Source of the DNA: Burkholderiales bacterium | GTDB taxonomy: Bacteria > Pseudomonadota > Gammaproteobacteria > Burkholderiales > Burkholderiaceae_E | Direction: 5' to 3' | Assembly: GCA_020248665.1 (NCBI GenBank) | Contig: JADCHE010000039.1 | Span: 1 to 55,707 of the forward strand | Length of the DNA stretch: 55,707 bases | Shown: one piece after another, positions 47,565-55,707 of the stretch | How the letters are laid out: every line of letters starts with the position of its first letter | Position numbering within the stretch: position 1 is the stretch's first letter | The notes under the pieces: model-generated | The model's database searches: none | The model's input: the letters and a program-made list of their open reading frames with translations, nothing else | What the model was told of the DNA's origin: nothing | Position numbers and translations under genes: made by a program

Positions 47565-49679
47565 TCACGCGGCGAGTTTCGACAGGTCCGCGACGCGATT
47601 CATGAGACGGTGCAGGCCGTCGAGGAGCGCGAGCCGGTTGGCGCGCAGCGCCGGGTCGTCGGCGTTGACCATCACGCCTTCGAAGAACGCGTCGACCGGC
47701 TCGCGCAGCGACGCGAGCACCGTCAGCGCACCCGCGTAGTCGAGCGAGGCGAGCCGTCGCTCGGCCTGCGGCGCGACGCGTGCGATCGCCTCGTCGAGCG
47801 CGCGCTCCGCGGGCTCGACGAGCCGGTCGCGGCCGACGGCGACGCCGGGCGCGAGGCCCTCGGCCTTGCGCAGGATGTTGCCGATCCGCTTGTTCGCGGC
47901 CGCGAGGCTCTGCGCCTCGGGCAGCGCGCGGAACGCCGCGATCGCCTCGAGTCTCGGCAGCACGCGGTCGAGCCGGTCGGCGTCGACCGCGAGCACCGCG
48001 TCGACGTCGGCGGCCGGCTGGCCGCGCTCGCGCAGCCAGCCGCGCAGCCTGTCCACGACGAACGCATGCAGCGCGTCGACCGCGGGCACGACCGCGGGCA
48101 CCTGCGCGAACGTCGCGAAGGCCGCCTCGAGCAGCGTGCGCAGCCCGGGCGCGTCGCCGCCTCCGGGCATCGGGCGTTCGACGAGCATCCGCACCACGCC
48201 GAGCGCATGGCGGCGCAGCGCGAACGGGTCGCGGTCGCCGGTCGGCTGCGCGCCGATGCCCCAGATGCCCGCGAGCGTCTCGAGCTTGTCGGCGAGCGCG
48301 ACCGCGGTCCCGGTGCCCGAGGCGGGCAGGGCGTCGCCGGCGAAGCGCGGCTGGTAGTGCTCGGCGATCGCCTGCGCGATCTCGGCGGGCTCGCCGTCGT
48401 GCGTCGCGTAGTGCCGGCCCATCGTGCCCTGCAGCTCGGGGAACTCGCCGACCATGCCGGTCAGCAGGTCGGCCTTGGCGAGCAGCGCCGCGCGGTCGGC
48501 GAGCGCGCGGTCGGCGCCGATCGCGCGGGCGACCTGTGTCGCGAGCGCACGCACGCGGTCGGTGCGCTGCGCCTGCGTGCCGAGTTTCGCGTGGTAGACC
48601 ACCGCGCCCAGCCGAGGCGTGCGGTCGACGAGGCGCATCTTCTTGTCCTGCTCGAAGAAGAAGCGCGCGTCGGCGAGGCGCGGGCGCACGACGCGCTGGT
48701 TGCCGTCGATGATCAGCGAGGGGTCGGCGATCTCCATGTTCGAGACGATCAGGAAGCGGTGGTCGAGCCGGCCCTGCGCGTCGAACAGCGGGAAGTACTT
48801 CTGGTTGGTGCGCATCGTGAGGATCAGGCACTCCTGCGGCACAGCGAGGAACTCGCGCTCGAACGCGCCGACGTAGACCGCGGGCCACTCGACCAGCGCC
48901 GTCACCTCGTCGAGCAGCGGTGCGACCTGCGACTCGTCGCCGAGCGAGACGCCGAGCGCGGCGGCCTTCGCGCGCAGCTGCGCGTCGATCCGCGCACGGC
49001 GCTCGTCGAACGACGCGACGACGCGCCCGCGCTCGGCTAGCAGCCGCTCGTAGTCGCCCGCGTGCGGCAGCTCGATGTCGGTCTCGCCCTGGAAGCGGTG
49101 GCCGTGCACGAGCCCGCCCGATTGCAGCCCGAGCACCGAGGCGGGCACCACGTGCTCGCCGTGCAGCACCACCAGCCCGTGCGCCGGCCGCACGAAGCTC
49201 GCGTTGGTGCGGCCGTCGGCGAGCTGGTACTGCATGACCTTCGGGATCGGCAACTTCGCGAGCGCCTGCTCGATGAGCGGCTGCACCGCCTGCGCGAGCG
49301 TCGCGCCGGGCGCGGTGCTGCGGTAGTAGAAGCACTCCTGCTTGCCGTCCGACGCGCGGACCAGGTCCTCGATCCGTGCGCCCTGCTTCTCGGCCCACTT
49401 GCGCAGTGCCATCGTCGGCTGGCCCGAGGCGTCGAGGCCCACCGCCACCGACGGGCCCTTCGCCTCGATCGGGCGGTCCTCGGCCCGCTTGCGGACCTCG
49501 GCGACGCGGACCGCTAGCCGGCGCGGCGTCGCGAAGGCGTCGACCGCGGCGCCCGCGGGCGCGAGCCCCTGGGCGCGCAGCCCCTCGGCGATCGTCGCGG
49601 CGAAGGACGCGCCGAGCCGCGACAGCGCCTTCGGCGGCAGTTCCTCGGTGAACAGCTCGATCAGCAGCGGCGCGTTCAT
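47565..49679 (-). CDS. glyS: Glycine-tRNA ligase beta subunit
   Basis: The 704-residue protein begins L-L-I-E-L-F-T-E-E-L-P-P-K-A-L, the typical GlyS N-terminus. It contains an HD-like domain and a C-terminal anticodon-binding domain (F-F-E-G-V-M-V-N). With GlyQ it forms the alpha2beta2 enzyme that charges tRNA-Gly. It lies 10 bases after glyQ and 17 bases before gmhB. Confidence 0.97.
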   Translation of the reverse strand: MNAPLLIELFTEELPPKALSRLGASFAATIAEGLRAQGLAPAGAAVDAFATPRRLAVRVAEVRKRAEDRPIEAKGPSVAVGLDASGQPTMALRKWAEKQGARIEDLVRASDGKQECFYYRSTAPGATLAQAVQPLIEQALAKLPIPKVMQYQLADGRTNASFVRPAHGLVVLHGEHVVPASVLGLQSGGLVHGHRFQGETDIELPHAGDYERLLAERGRVVASFDERRARIDAQLRAKAAALGVSLGDESQVAPLLDEVTALVEWPAVYVGAFEREFLAVPQECLILTMRTNQKYFPLFDAQGRLDHRFLIVSNMEIADPSLIIDGNQRVVRPRLADARFFFEQDKKMRLVDRTPRLGAVVYHAKLGTQAQRTDRVRALATQVARAIGADRALADRAALLAKADLLTGMVGEFPELQGTMGRHYATHDGEPAEIAQAIAEHYQPRFAGDALPASGTGTAVALADKLETLAGIWGIGAQPTGDRDPFALRRHALGVVRMLVERPMPGGGDAPGLRTLLEAAFATFAQVPAVVPAVDALHAFVVDRLRGWLRERGQPAADVDAVLAVDADRLDRVLPRLEAIAAFRALPEAQSLAAANKRIGNILRKAEGLAPGVAVGRDRLVEPAERALDEAIARVAPQAERRLASLDYAGALTVLASLREPVDAFFEGVMVNADDPALRANRLALLDGLHRLMNRVADLSKLAA

Positions 49680-49689
49680 CGTCCGGCCC

Positions 49690-50577
<888 letters not shown>

Positions 50578-50627
50578 CGTGGGTGGGGCCGGCGACGGCC
50601 GGCGGCGGAGGGGACGGACCCGCGATT

Positions 50628-52199
50628 CTAGCGGGTTCGCCCCGCGCGTCCCGCACGCGAGGCGAGCGCGCACGCGGCGACGAGCGCCAGCGCGCCGATC
50701 CAAGCGATCGCGTCGCCGGCACGTGCGAACGGCGTGAGGCCGGTGCGTCCCTGCACGCGCACGTCGAGCGACGCCGCGACGTGGTCGGGAAGCCGCGCGA
50801 GCACGCGGCCGTCGGCGTCGATCGCCGCGGTCACGCCGGTGTTCGTCGCGCGCAGCATCGGGCGGCTGGTCTCGAGCGTGCGCATCCGCGCGATCGCGAG
50901 ATGCTGGGGCAGCGCGTGCGAGCGGCCGAACCACGCGATGTTGCTGACGTTGGCGAGCACGGTTGCGCCGCGCTCGCCGCCGAGCGACGCGCGCAGCTCG
51001 TCGCCGAAGAGGTCCTCGTAGCAGACGTTGAAGGCGACCCGCTGGCCGCCGATCTCGAACGGCGGCTGGTGCGCGTCGCCGCGCGCGAAGTCGCCGAGCG
51101 GGATGTTCATCATCCGGACGAACCAGCCGAAGCCCCAGGGCACGAACTCGCCGAAGGGCACGAGGTGGCGCTTGTCGTAGCGCGGCGCGGGCGCGCCGTA
51201 AGGGTCGGCGCGCAGCAGCAGCACGCTGTTGGCGAGCGCGGGCTCCCCGCCGCCCGCGGGCACGACGAACGCCGGCAGCCCGATCGCGAGCGCGTGCCCG
51301 CGCATGACGTGCGCGAGGATCCGCTCGGCGATCGGCGCCGGCGTGCGGTCCCAGGGCAGCGTCCACGCGGTCTCCGGCAGCACGGTCAGCGTCGCGCGGC
51401 TGGCCTCGAACCGCTCGGCATAGTCCTGCATCGCGGCGACGGTGCGATCGGGGCGGAACTTCATGTCCTGCGCGACGTTGCCCTGCACGAGGCGCACGTC
51501 GAGCGGTGGGCCCGCGGGCCGCGTCCAGGCGTCGCGCGGGACCGCGAGCGGCCCGAATGCGATCGCGGCGGCGAGGCCTGCGGCGAGGCCGCGCGTGCGC
51601 ACCGCGTCGCGGGTGCGCACCACCTCGCGCGTGCCGCCGACCGCGGCGACCGCCGCGAGCGCGGCCAGCGCGACCGCCGCGGCGCCGACGCCGAAGACGC
51701 CGGCGAGCGGCGCGAGCCGATCGAGCGGCCCGTCGAGCTGCGCGTAGCCGATCGCGAGCCACGGGAAGCCGGTGAACACCGTGCCGCGCGCGAGTTCAGC
51801 GAGCGTCGTCGCGCCGGTCAGCCCGAACGCGTGCACGATCGGGCCGCGCCCTGCGCAGGCGCTCGCGGCGAGCCATGCGGCCGCGGCCGGGTAGAGCGAC
51901 AGGTAGGCTGCGAACAGCACGACCGCGGCGGCGGCCATCGGCGCGGGCATGCCGCCGTAGTCGTGCATGCTGACGTAGAGCCACGCGAGCCCCGCGCCGA
52001 ACCAGCCGAGTCCGAAGGCGAACGCGAGGCCGCCCTGCGCGAGCGGCGTCGCGCCGCGCGCGGCCCGTGCGCGCAGCAGCGCGAACAGCGCGGCGAGCAC
52101 CGCGAGCGCCCAGGCCCAGTGCGACAGCGGCGCGAACGCGCTCGCGTGCGCGAGCCCGAGACCGAAGGCGAGCGCGAGGGGGGCGAGGCGGGCGCGCAT
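50628..52199 (-). CDS. lnt: Apolipoprotein N-acyltransferase
   Basis: The 523-residue protein has about eight hydrophobic segments around a nitrilase domain. The catalytic triad is visible: Glu in V-L-P-E-T-A-W, Lys in [11 protein letters not shown] and Cys in [10 protein letters not shown]. It adds the third acyl chain to lipoproteins such as Pal at the inner membrane. The ATG at 52199 gives a normal N-terminus; upstream in-frame ATGs would overlap corC by up to 29 bases. Confidence 0.95.
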   Translation of the reverse strand: MRARLAPLALAFGLGLAHASAFAPLSHWAWALAVLAALFALLRARAARGATPLAQGGLAFAFGLGWFGAGLAWLYVSMHDYGGMPAPMAAAAVVLFAAYLSLYPAAAAWLAASACAGRGPIVHAFGLTGATTLAELARGTVFTGFPWLAIGYAQLDGPLDRLAPLAGVFGVGAAAVALAALAAVAAVGGTREVVRTRDAVRTRGLAAGLAAAIAFGPLAVPRDAWTRPAGPPLDVRLVQGNVAQDMKFRPDRTVAAMQDYAERFEASRATLTVLPETAWTLPWDRTPAPIAERILAHVMRGHALAIGLPAFVVPAGGGEPALANSVLLLRADPYGAPAPRYDKRHLVPFGEFVPWGFGWFVRMMNIPLGDFARGDAHQPPFEIGGQRVAFNVCYEDLFGDELRASLGGERGATVLANVSNIAWFGRSHALPQHLAIARMRTLETSRPMLRATNTGVTAAIDADGRVLARLPDHVAASLDVRVQGRTGLTPFARAGDAIAWIGALALVAACALASRAGRAGRTR

Positions 52200-52233
52200 C
52201 GGCGTGACGTGGGTGCCCCGGTCGCGGGGCCGG

Positions 52234-53103
52234 TCAGCCAGCGTCGGCCCCATCGTCCCCATCGTCCGCGCGGCGCTCGACGCGCAGCAGCCTGACCGCG
52301 CGCGGGTCCGCGCGGAGCACCTCGATGCGCAGCGGCCCGAGCTCGACGCGATCGCCGCGACGCGGCACCCGGCCGAGCCGCTCGGCCACCAGCCCGCCGA
52401 CGGTCTCGCTCGCGGCGTCGTCGAGCGCGGTGCCGAAATGTGCGTCGAACTGCGCGAGCGGCGTCAGCGCGCGCACCCGCCAGCGCGGGCCGTCGGGGCC
52501 GGGCGCCTCGACGATGTTGTCGGCCGACTCGTCGAGGTCGAACTCGTCCTCGATGTCGCCGACGATCTGCTCGAGCACGTCCTCGATCGTGATCAGCCCC
52601 GCGACGCCGCCGTACTCGTCGACGACGATCGCGAGGTGGTGCCGGTTCTGCCGGAAGTCGCGCAGCAGCACGTTGAGCCGCTTGGTCTCGGGGATGAACA
52701 CGGGCGGGCGCAGCAGTTCGCGCACCGAGTTCGCGCGGCCCGACCACAGCCGAAGCAGGTCCTTCGCGTGCAGGATGCCGATCACGTTGTCACGCTCGCC
52801 GTCCACGACCGGGAAACGCGAGTGGGCGGTGCGGATCGCGAACGCGACGATCGCCTCGAGCGGGTCCGACACGTCGACCAGGTCCATCTGAGCGCGCGGC
52901 ACCATGATGTCGCCTGCAGACTGCTCGGCGACCTGCAGCACGCCCTCGATCATCGACATTGCCTCGGCGTCGAGGAGGTCGCGCTCCTGCGACTGCCGAA
53001 GCAGTTGCAGCAGCTGGTCTCGGTCGTCGGGCGTGCGCAGCAGCATCGCCGACATGCGCTCGAGCAGGGACGGTCTCGTCCGGCTCGGCGGGGCGTCGGA
53101 CAT
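52234..53103 (-). CDS. corC: CorC/HlyC-type CBS-domain protein
   Basis: The 289-residue soluble protein has two CBS domains (I-M-V-P-R-A-Q-M-D near 67-75 and V-D-E-Y-G-G-V-A-G-L-I-T-I-E-D) and a C-terminal CorC/HlyC transporter-associated domain (V-G-G-L-V-A-E-R-L-G-R-V-P). It lacks the DUF21 membrane domain, as in YbeX/CorC. Proposed roles are magnesium efflux and ribosome assembly. It is between ybeY and lnt, the usual order. Confidence 0.94.
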   Translation of the reverse strand: MSDAPPSRTRPSLLERMSAMLLRTPDDRDQLLQLLRQSQERDLLDAEAMSMIEGVLQVAEQSAGDIMVPRAQMDLVDVSDPLEAIVAFAIRTAHSRFPVVDGERDNVIGILHAKDLLRLWSGRANSVRELLRPPVFIPETKRLNVLLRDFRQNRHHLAIVVDEYGGVAGLITIEDVLEQIVGDIEDEFDLDESADNIVEAPGPDGPRWRVRALTPLAQFDAHFGTALDDAASETVGGLVAERLGRVPRRGDRVELGPLRIEVLRADPRAVRLLRVERRADDGDDGADAG

Positions 53104-53177
53104 CGCAGGGGGCGGGAAGTCGGGACGGGCGCAGGATACCGGACTCGCCGTCCCGGTCCAAGCAAGGCCCGGCAGGC

Positions 53178-53726
53178 TCAGCGGTATGGGTCGGCGATGC
53201 GGAAGCGGCGCAGCACCTCGACCTCGCGCGCCTCCATCTCGCGCGCCTCGCCCGCGTCCTCGTGGTCCATGCCCTGGGCGTGCAGCACGCCGTGCACGAC
53301 CAGGTGCGCGAGGTGGTCGCGCGCGGTCTTGCACTGCGCGCGCGCCTCGCGCCGCACGACCGGCAGGCACACCACGATGTCGGCCTGGACCGGCCCGGCG
53401 CCGGCGGGCCCGTCGTCGTACGCGAAGGTGAGCACGTTGGTCGCGTGGTCCTTGCCGCGGTAGTCGCGGTTGAGGGCGCGGCCCTCGGACGCGCCGACGA
53501 AGCGCAGCGCGAGCGCGGCGTCGCGTGAGAGCGCGGCCTGCGCCCAGCGGCGCAGCTGCGCGCGGTCGGCGGGGCAGTCGCCGGCGCCGGGCTCGATCTG
53601 GATCGACAGCGCGAGACGCGGGGCCGGGGGGGGCTGCGAAGCGCGCCGGCCGGACGGGCCCGGGACGGCGCGCGACGCCCGCGCCGGCTCAGCCCGGGTC
53701 GCGGGGCGCGTGGCGCTCGTAGGCAT
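53178..53726 (-). CDS. ybeY: Endoribonuclease YbeY (16S rRNA maturation)
   Basis: The 182-residue protein has the YbeY zinc motif H-G-V-L-H-A-Q-G-M-D-H near residues 144-154 and the upstream N-R-D-Y-R-G-K-D-H-A-T-N-V-L-T-F. It helps 16S rRNA 3' end processing and quality control. The first about 40 residues are Arg/Pro/Ala-rich and not part of the fold; the true start may be downstream, although no other ATG is available. Its start overlaps phoH by 38 bases. Confidence 0.93.
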   Translation of the reverse strand: MPTSATRPATRAEPARASRAVPGPSGRRASQPPPAPRLALSIQIEPGAGDCPADRAQLRRWAQAALSRDAALALRFVGASEGRALNRDYRGKDHATNVLTFAYDDGPAGAGPVQADIVVCLPVVRREARAQCKTARDHLAHLVVHGVLHAQGMDHEDAGEAREMEAREVEVLRRFRIADPYR

Positions 53727-54702
53727 CGACGATGCGGGCGACCAGCGGATGACGGACGACGTCGCTGCTGTCGAACTCGGTGAACGCGATGCCGCGCACG
53801 TCGCGCAGCACCCGGCGCGCCTCGATCAGCCCCGAGGGCTGGCCGCGCGGCAGGTCCATCTGGGTCATGTCGCCGGTGACCACCGCACGCGAGCCGAAAC
53901 CGATCCGTGTGAGGAACATCTTCATCTGCTCGGGCGTGGTGTTCTGCGCCTCGTCGAGGATGATGAAGGCGCCGTTCAGCGTGCGCCCGCGCATGTAGGC
54001 GAGCGGCGCGATCTCGATCGCCTGCCGCTCGAACATCTTCGCGACGCGATCGAAGCCCATCAGGTCGTACAGCGCGTCGTACAGCGGGCGCAGGTACGGG
54101 TCGACCTTCTGCGCGAGGTCACCGGGCAGGAAGCCGAGCCGCTCGCCGGCCTCGACCGCGGGCCGGGTCAGCACGATCTTCTTGATCGCGTCGCGCTCGA
54201 GCGCGTCGACTGCGCAGGCCACTGCGAGGTAGGTCTTGCCGGTGCCGGCCGGGCCGATGCCGAAGGTGATGTCGTGCGACAGGATGTTGCGCAGGTATTC
54301 GCGCTGGCGCGGCGTGCGGCCCTGCAGGTCGGCGCGGCGGGTGTGGAGCACCGGCGCCTCGTCGGCCGGCGCCGCCTCGGCCGCGGGGGCGGCGTCGCGC
54401 GGCGCCGCGTCGCGCGACGCGGGGCGGCGTTCGCCGGGTGTGCGCAGCTCGACGAGGCCGAGCTGGATGTCCTCGACCGACAGCGGCGCGTCGGCGCGGC
54501 GGTAGAAGTGCTCGAGCGCGCGGACCGCGTGCTTGGTCCGCGTGCCCGGCCCCTCGACCGAGAAGGTGTCGGCGCGACGCGCGATGCGCACGTCATAGGC
54601 CTCCTCGATCTGGCGCAGGTTGTCGTCGACCGCGCCGCACAGGTTCGCGAGACGGCGGTTGTCGGCTTCGGCGGGCCGGTACTGGAGGACGCTGCTCTTC
54701 AA
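53689..54702 (-). CDS. phoH: PhoH family ATPase
   Basis: The 337-residue protein has a KH-like N-terminus (N-R-R-L-A-N-L-C-G, N-L-R-Q-I-E) and a PhoH ATPase domain with Walker A G-P-A-G-T-G-K-T and Walker B I-I-L-D-E-A-Q-N. It likely works with YbeY in RNA metabolism. No ATG lies near the conserved start, so a TTG at 54702 was chosen; a longer ATG form at 54924 has an arginine-rich lead and overlaps the upstream gene by 170 bases. Confidence 0.9.
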   Translation of the reverse strand: MKSSVLQYRPAEADNRRLANLCGAVDDNLRQIEEAYDVRIARRADTFSVEGPGTRTKHAVRALEHFYRRADAPLSVEDIQLGLVELRTPGERRPASRDAAPRDAAPAAEAAPADEAPVLHTRRADLQGRTPRQREYLRNILSHDITFGIGPAGTGKTYLAVACAVDALERDAIKKIVLTRPAVEAGERLGFLPGDLAQKVDPYLRPLYDALYDLMGFDRVAKMFERQAIEIAPLAYMRGRTLNGAFIILDEAQNTTPEQMKMFLTRIGFGSRAVVTGDMTQMDLPRGQPSGLIEARRVLRDVRGIAFTEFDSSDVVRHPLVARIVDAYERHAPRDPG

Positions 54703-54754
54703 GTGGGGACGGTCCCGGGTGTCACGCGAGTGTACCGGCAACCGCGACGCGTCC

Positions 54755-55707
54755 TCACGGCTTGCGCCGTAGGACCCCGACCCCGTTGACGGCGGGGTCG
54801 CCGGCGGGGCCGGAGATCGTGTAGCCCAGGCCGATGCGGGCCGCCTCGGGACCCAGGAAGGCGCCCGAGACCGCGGCCCGGCAGCCACCGCCCGAGGGCG
54901 CGCAGCCGAGCGCGCCGGGCGCATCCGCCTGCACCGCCAGGTTGCCGCGGAAGGCGTTCGGGGCGGTCATCGTGAGGTTCGAGGCGGCGGGGTCGGCGAG
55001 GCCGCCGGTCGTCGCGAAGCGGTAGCGCGTGTCGTCGGCGAAGCGGACTGCGGCTTCCAGGCCGATGCGCGTGTCGCGTCCCGAACCGAAGCGCACGACC
55101 GCGTCGGCGGTGAAGCTGCCGGGCACCGACGAGCCGTCCGAGAAGGTCGGCGAGGTCGCGCCGGCGAGCGAGTACCGCGCGGTGCCCTCGGTCGGCATCG
55201 TCAGCGTCGGGATACCGACCAGGTAGTGCATCCCGTCGCCCGAGCGCTGGGCGTACGCGCCCTCGAGTCCGAGCACCGCGAGCCGGGCGGTGCCGTCGAT
55301 CCAGCGGCCCCAGGCGGCGATGCCGTCGCCGCCGACGTCGGCGGAGCCCGCGGTGCCGCGCGACAGGCAGAGCACCCCAGGGCACAGCCCGACCGAGACG
55401 AGCTTCGCGCCGTCGAGCGCGACGCGCGCCGACGATGTCGCGAGCACGGCGGTGTCGAACACCGGCGCCTGGCGCAGGTCGACGTACAGCACGCGCGCGT
55501 CGAGTGCGACCGGGCCGGTCTGGCCGGGGACAGGGATGGCGGGGGTGGTCGGTGAGCCGGACGAACTGGACGACCCGGTGGTTCCCGAGCTGCCGGTCCC
55601 GATCGAGCCCGACGACGTCGTCGGTGCCGGGTAACCCGCCCCGTTCGCACCCGCGGCGGCGCCGCTCCCGGCGGGGCTCGCCGCGCCCGCGGCGCCACCC
55701 GCGCCCG
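54755..55707 (-). CDS. Exported FecR/TbpB-like beta-barrel domain protein, 5' end outside the window
   Basis: The frame is open to the window's right edge, so the N-terminus is missing. The visible part starts with a Gly/Ala/Ser/Thr-rich linker of about 65 residues. A beta-rich domain follows with A-A-W-G-R-W-I-D-G, M-P-T-E-G-T-A-R-Y-S-L-A-G and R-I-G-L-G-Y-T-I-S-G near the C-terminus. In Burkholderiales such domains end FecR-domain proteins and resemble the TbpB barrel. A surface or periplasmic location is likely; function unknown. An in-frame GTG at 55492 is not the start, because the open linker precedes it. It ends 52 bases before phoH. Confidence 0.55.
   Translation of the reverse strand, partial: GAGGAAGAASPAGSGAAAGANGAGYPAPTTSSGSIGTGSSGTTGSSSSSGSPTTPAIPVPGQTGPVALDARVLYVDLRQAPVFDTAVLATSSARVALDGAKLVSVGLCPGVLCLSRGTAGSADVGGDGIAAWGRWIDGTARLAVLGLEGAYAQRSGDGMHYLVGIPTLTMPTEGTARYSLAGATSPTFSDGSSVPGSFTADAVVRFGSGRDTRIGLEAAVRFADDTRYRFATTGGLADPAASNLTMTAPNAFRGNLAVQADAPGALGCAPSGGGCRAAVSGAFLGPEAARIGLGYTISGPAGDPAVNGVGVLRRKP

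Overview
The window is a very GC-rich, densely packed bacterial chromosome segment, most likely from a betaproteobacterium of the order Burkholderiales. That placement rests on gene content and order: dusB-fis-purH-ruvC-ruvA, pepP-murU-amgK, lptD-surA-rsmA, ybgC-tolQRAB-pal-cpoB, and phoH-ybeY-corC-lnt-glyQ-glyS-gmhB-plsC. I could not run any search, so genus is left open. Genes sit on both strands, often with 1-17 base overlaps, and several genes use GTG or TTG starts coupled to the previous stop codon.

Layout. 1-3344 (-): an Mla/Pqi-type lipid transport operon (permease with N-terminal STAS domain, ATPase, MCE protein, auxiliary lipoprotein running off the left edge). 3503-8071: a DUF6152 protein, a glutathione peroxidase/redoxin pair, then an M81 peptidase plus an iron-dependent alcohol dehydrogenase. 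8068-14977: a glycosyltransferase, a truncated XRE regulator remnant, a patatin-autotransporter-like protein, a frameshifted small lipoprotein, an acyl-CoA ligase and an unknown protein. 15320-18930: an unknown protein, DUF3014, DUF938 methyltransferase, GST and a SRAP (YedK) protein. 18987-19320: tRNA-Lys with a clear sigma70 promoter and intrinsic terminator, next to four perfect 30-bp tandem repeats. 19323-26136: a YeeE/YedE sulfur transporter and the complete Tol-Pal operon. 26194-32078: ruvC-ruvA and ruvB separated by a TlpA-DUF4266-DUF3570-ApbE cassette. 32128-39461: purH, fis, dusB, a UbiH-type hydroxylase, pepP, murU, amgK. 39539-44075 (+): lptD, surA, rsmA. 44051-55707 (-): envelope and translation genes from a glycine-zipper protein to phoH, and the 3' part of a FecR/TbpB-like protein at the right edge.

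Much of the content serves the Gram-negative envelope: lipid transport, Tol-Pal, LptD/SurA, lipoprotein acylation, phospholipid synthesis and cell-wall recycling. The strongest candidate for something new is the TlpA-DUF4266-DUF3570-ApbE cassette. The DUF3570 beta-barrel carries a D-x-x-S-G-A-S motif resembling the ApbE flavinylation site, which suggests an outer-membrane flavoprotein system. In this copy the ApbE gene is intact, while the other three genes show fusion, truncation and frameshift damage, so the cassette is probably decaying here unless these are sequencing errors. All family assignments come from motif reading and memory of the families.
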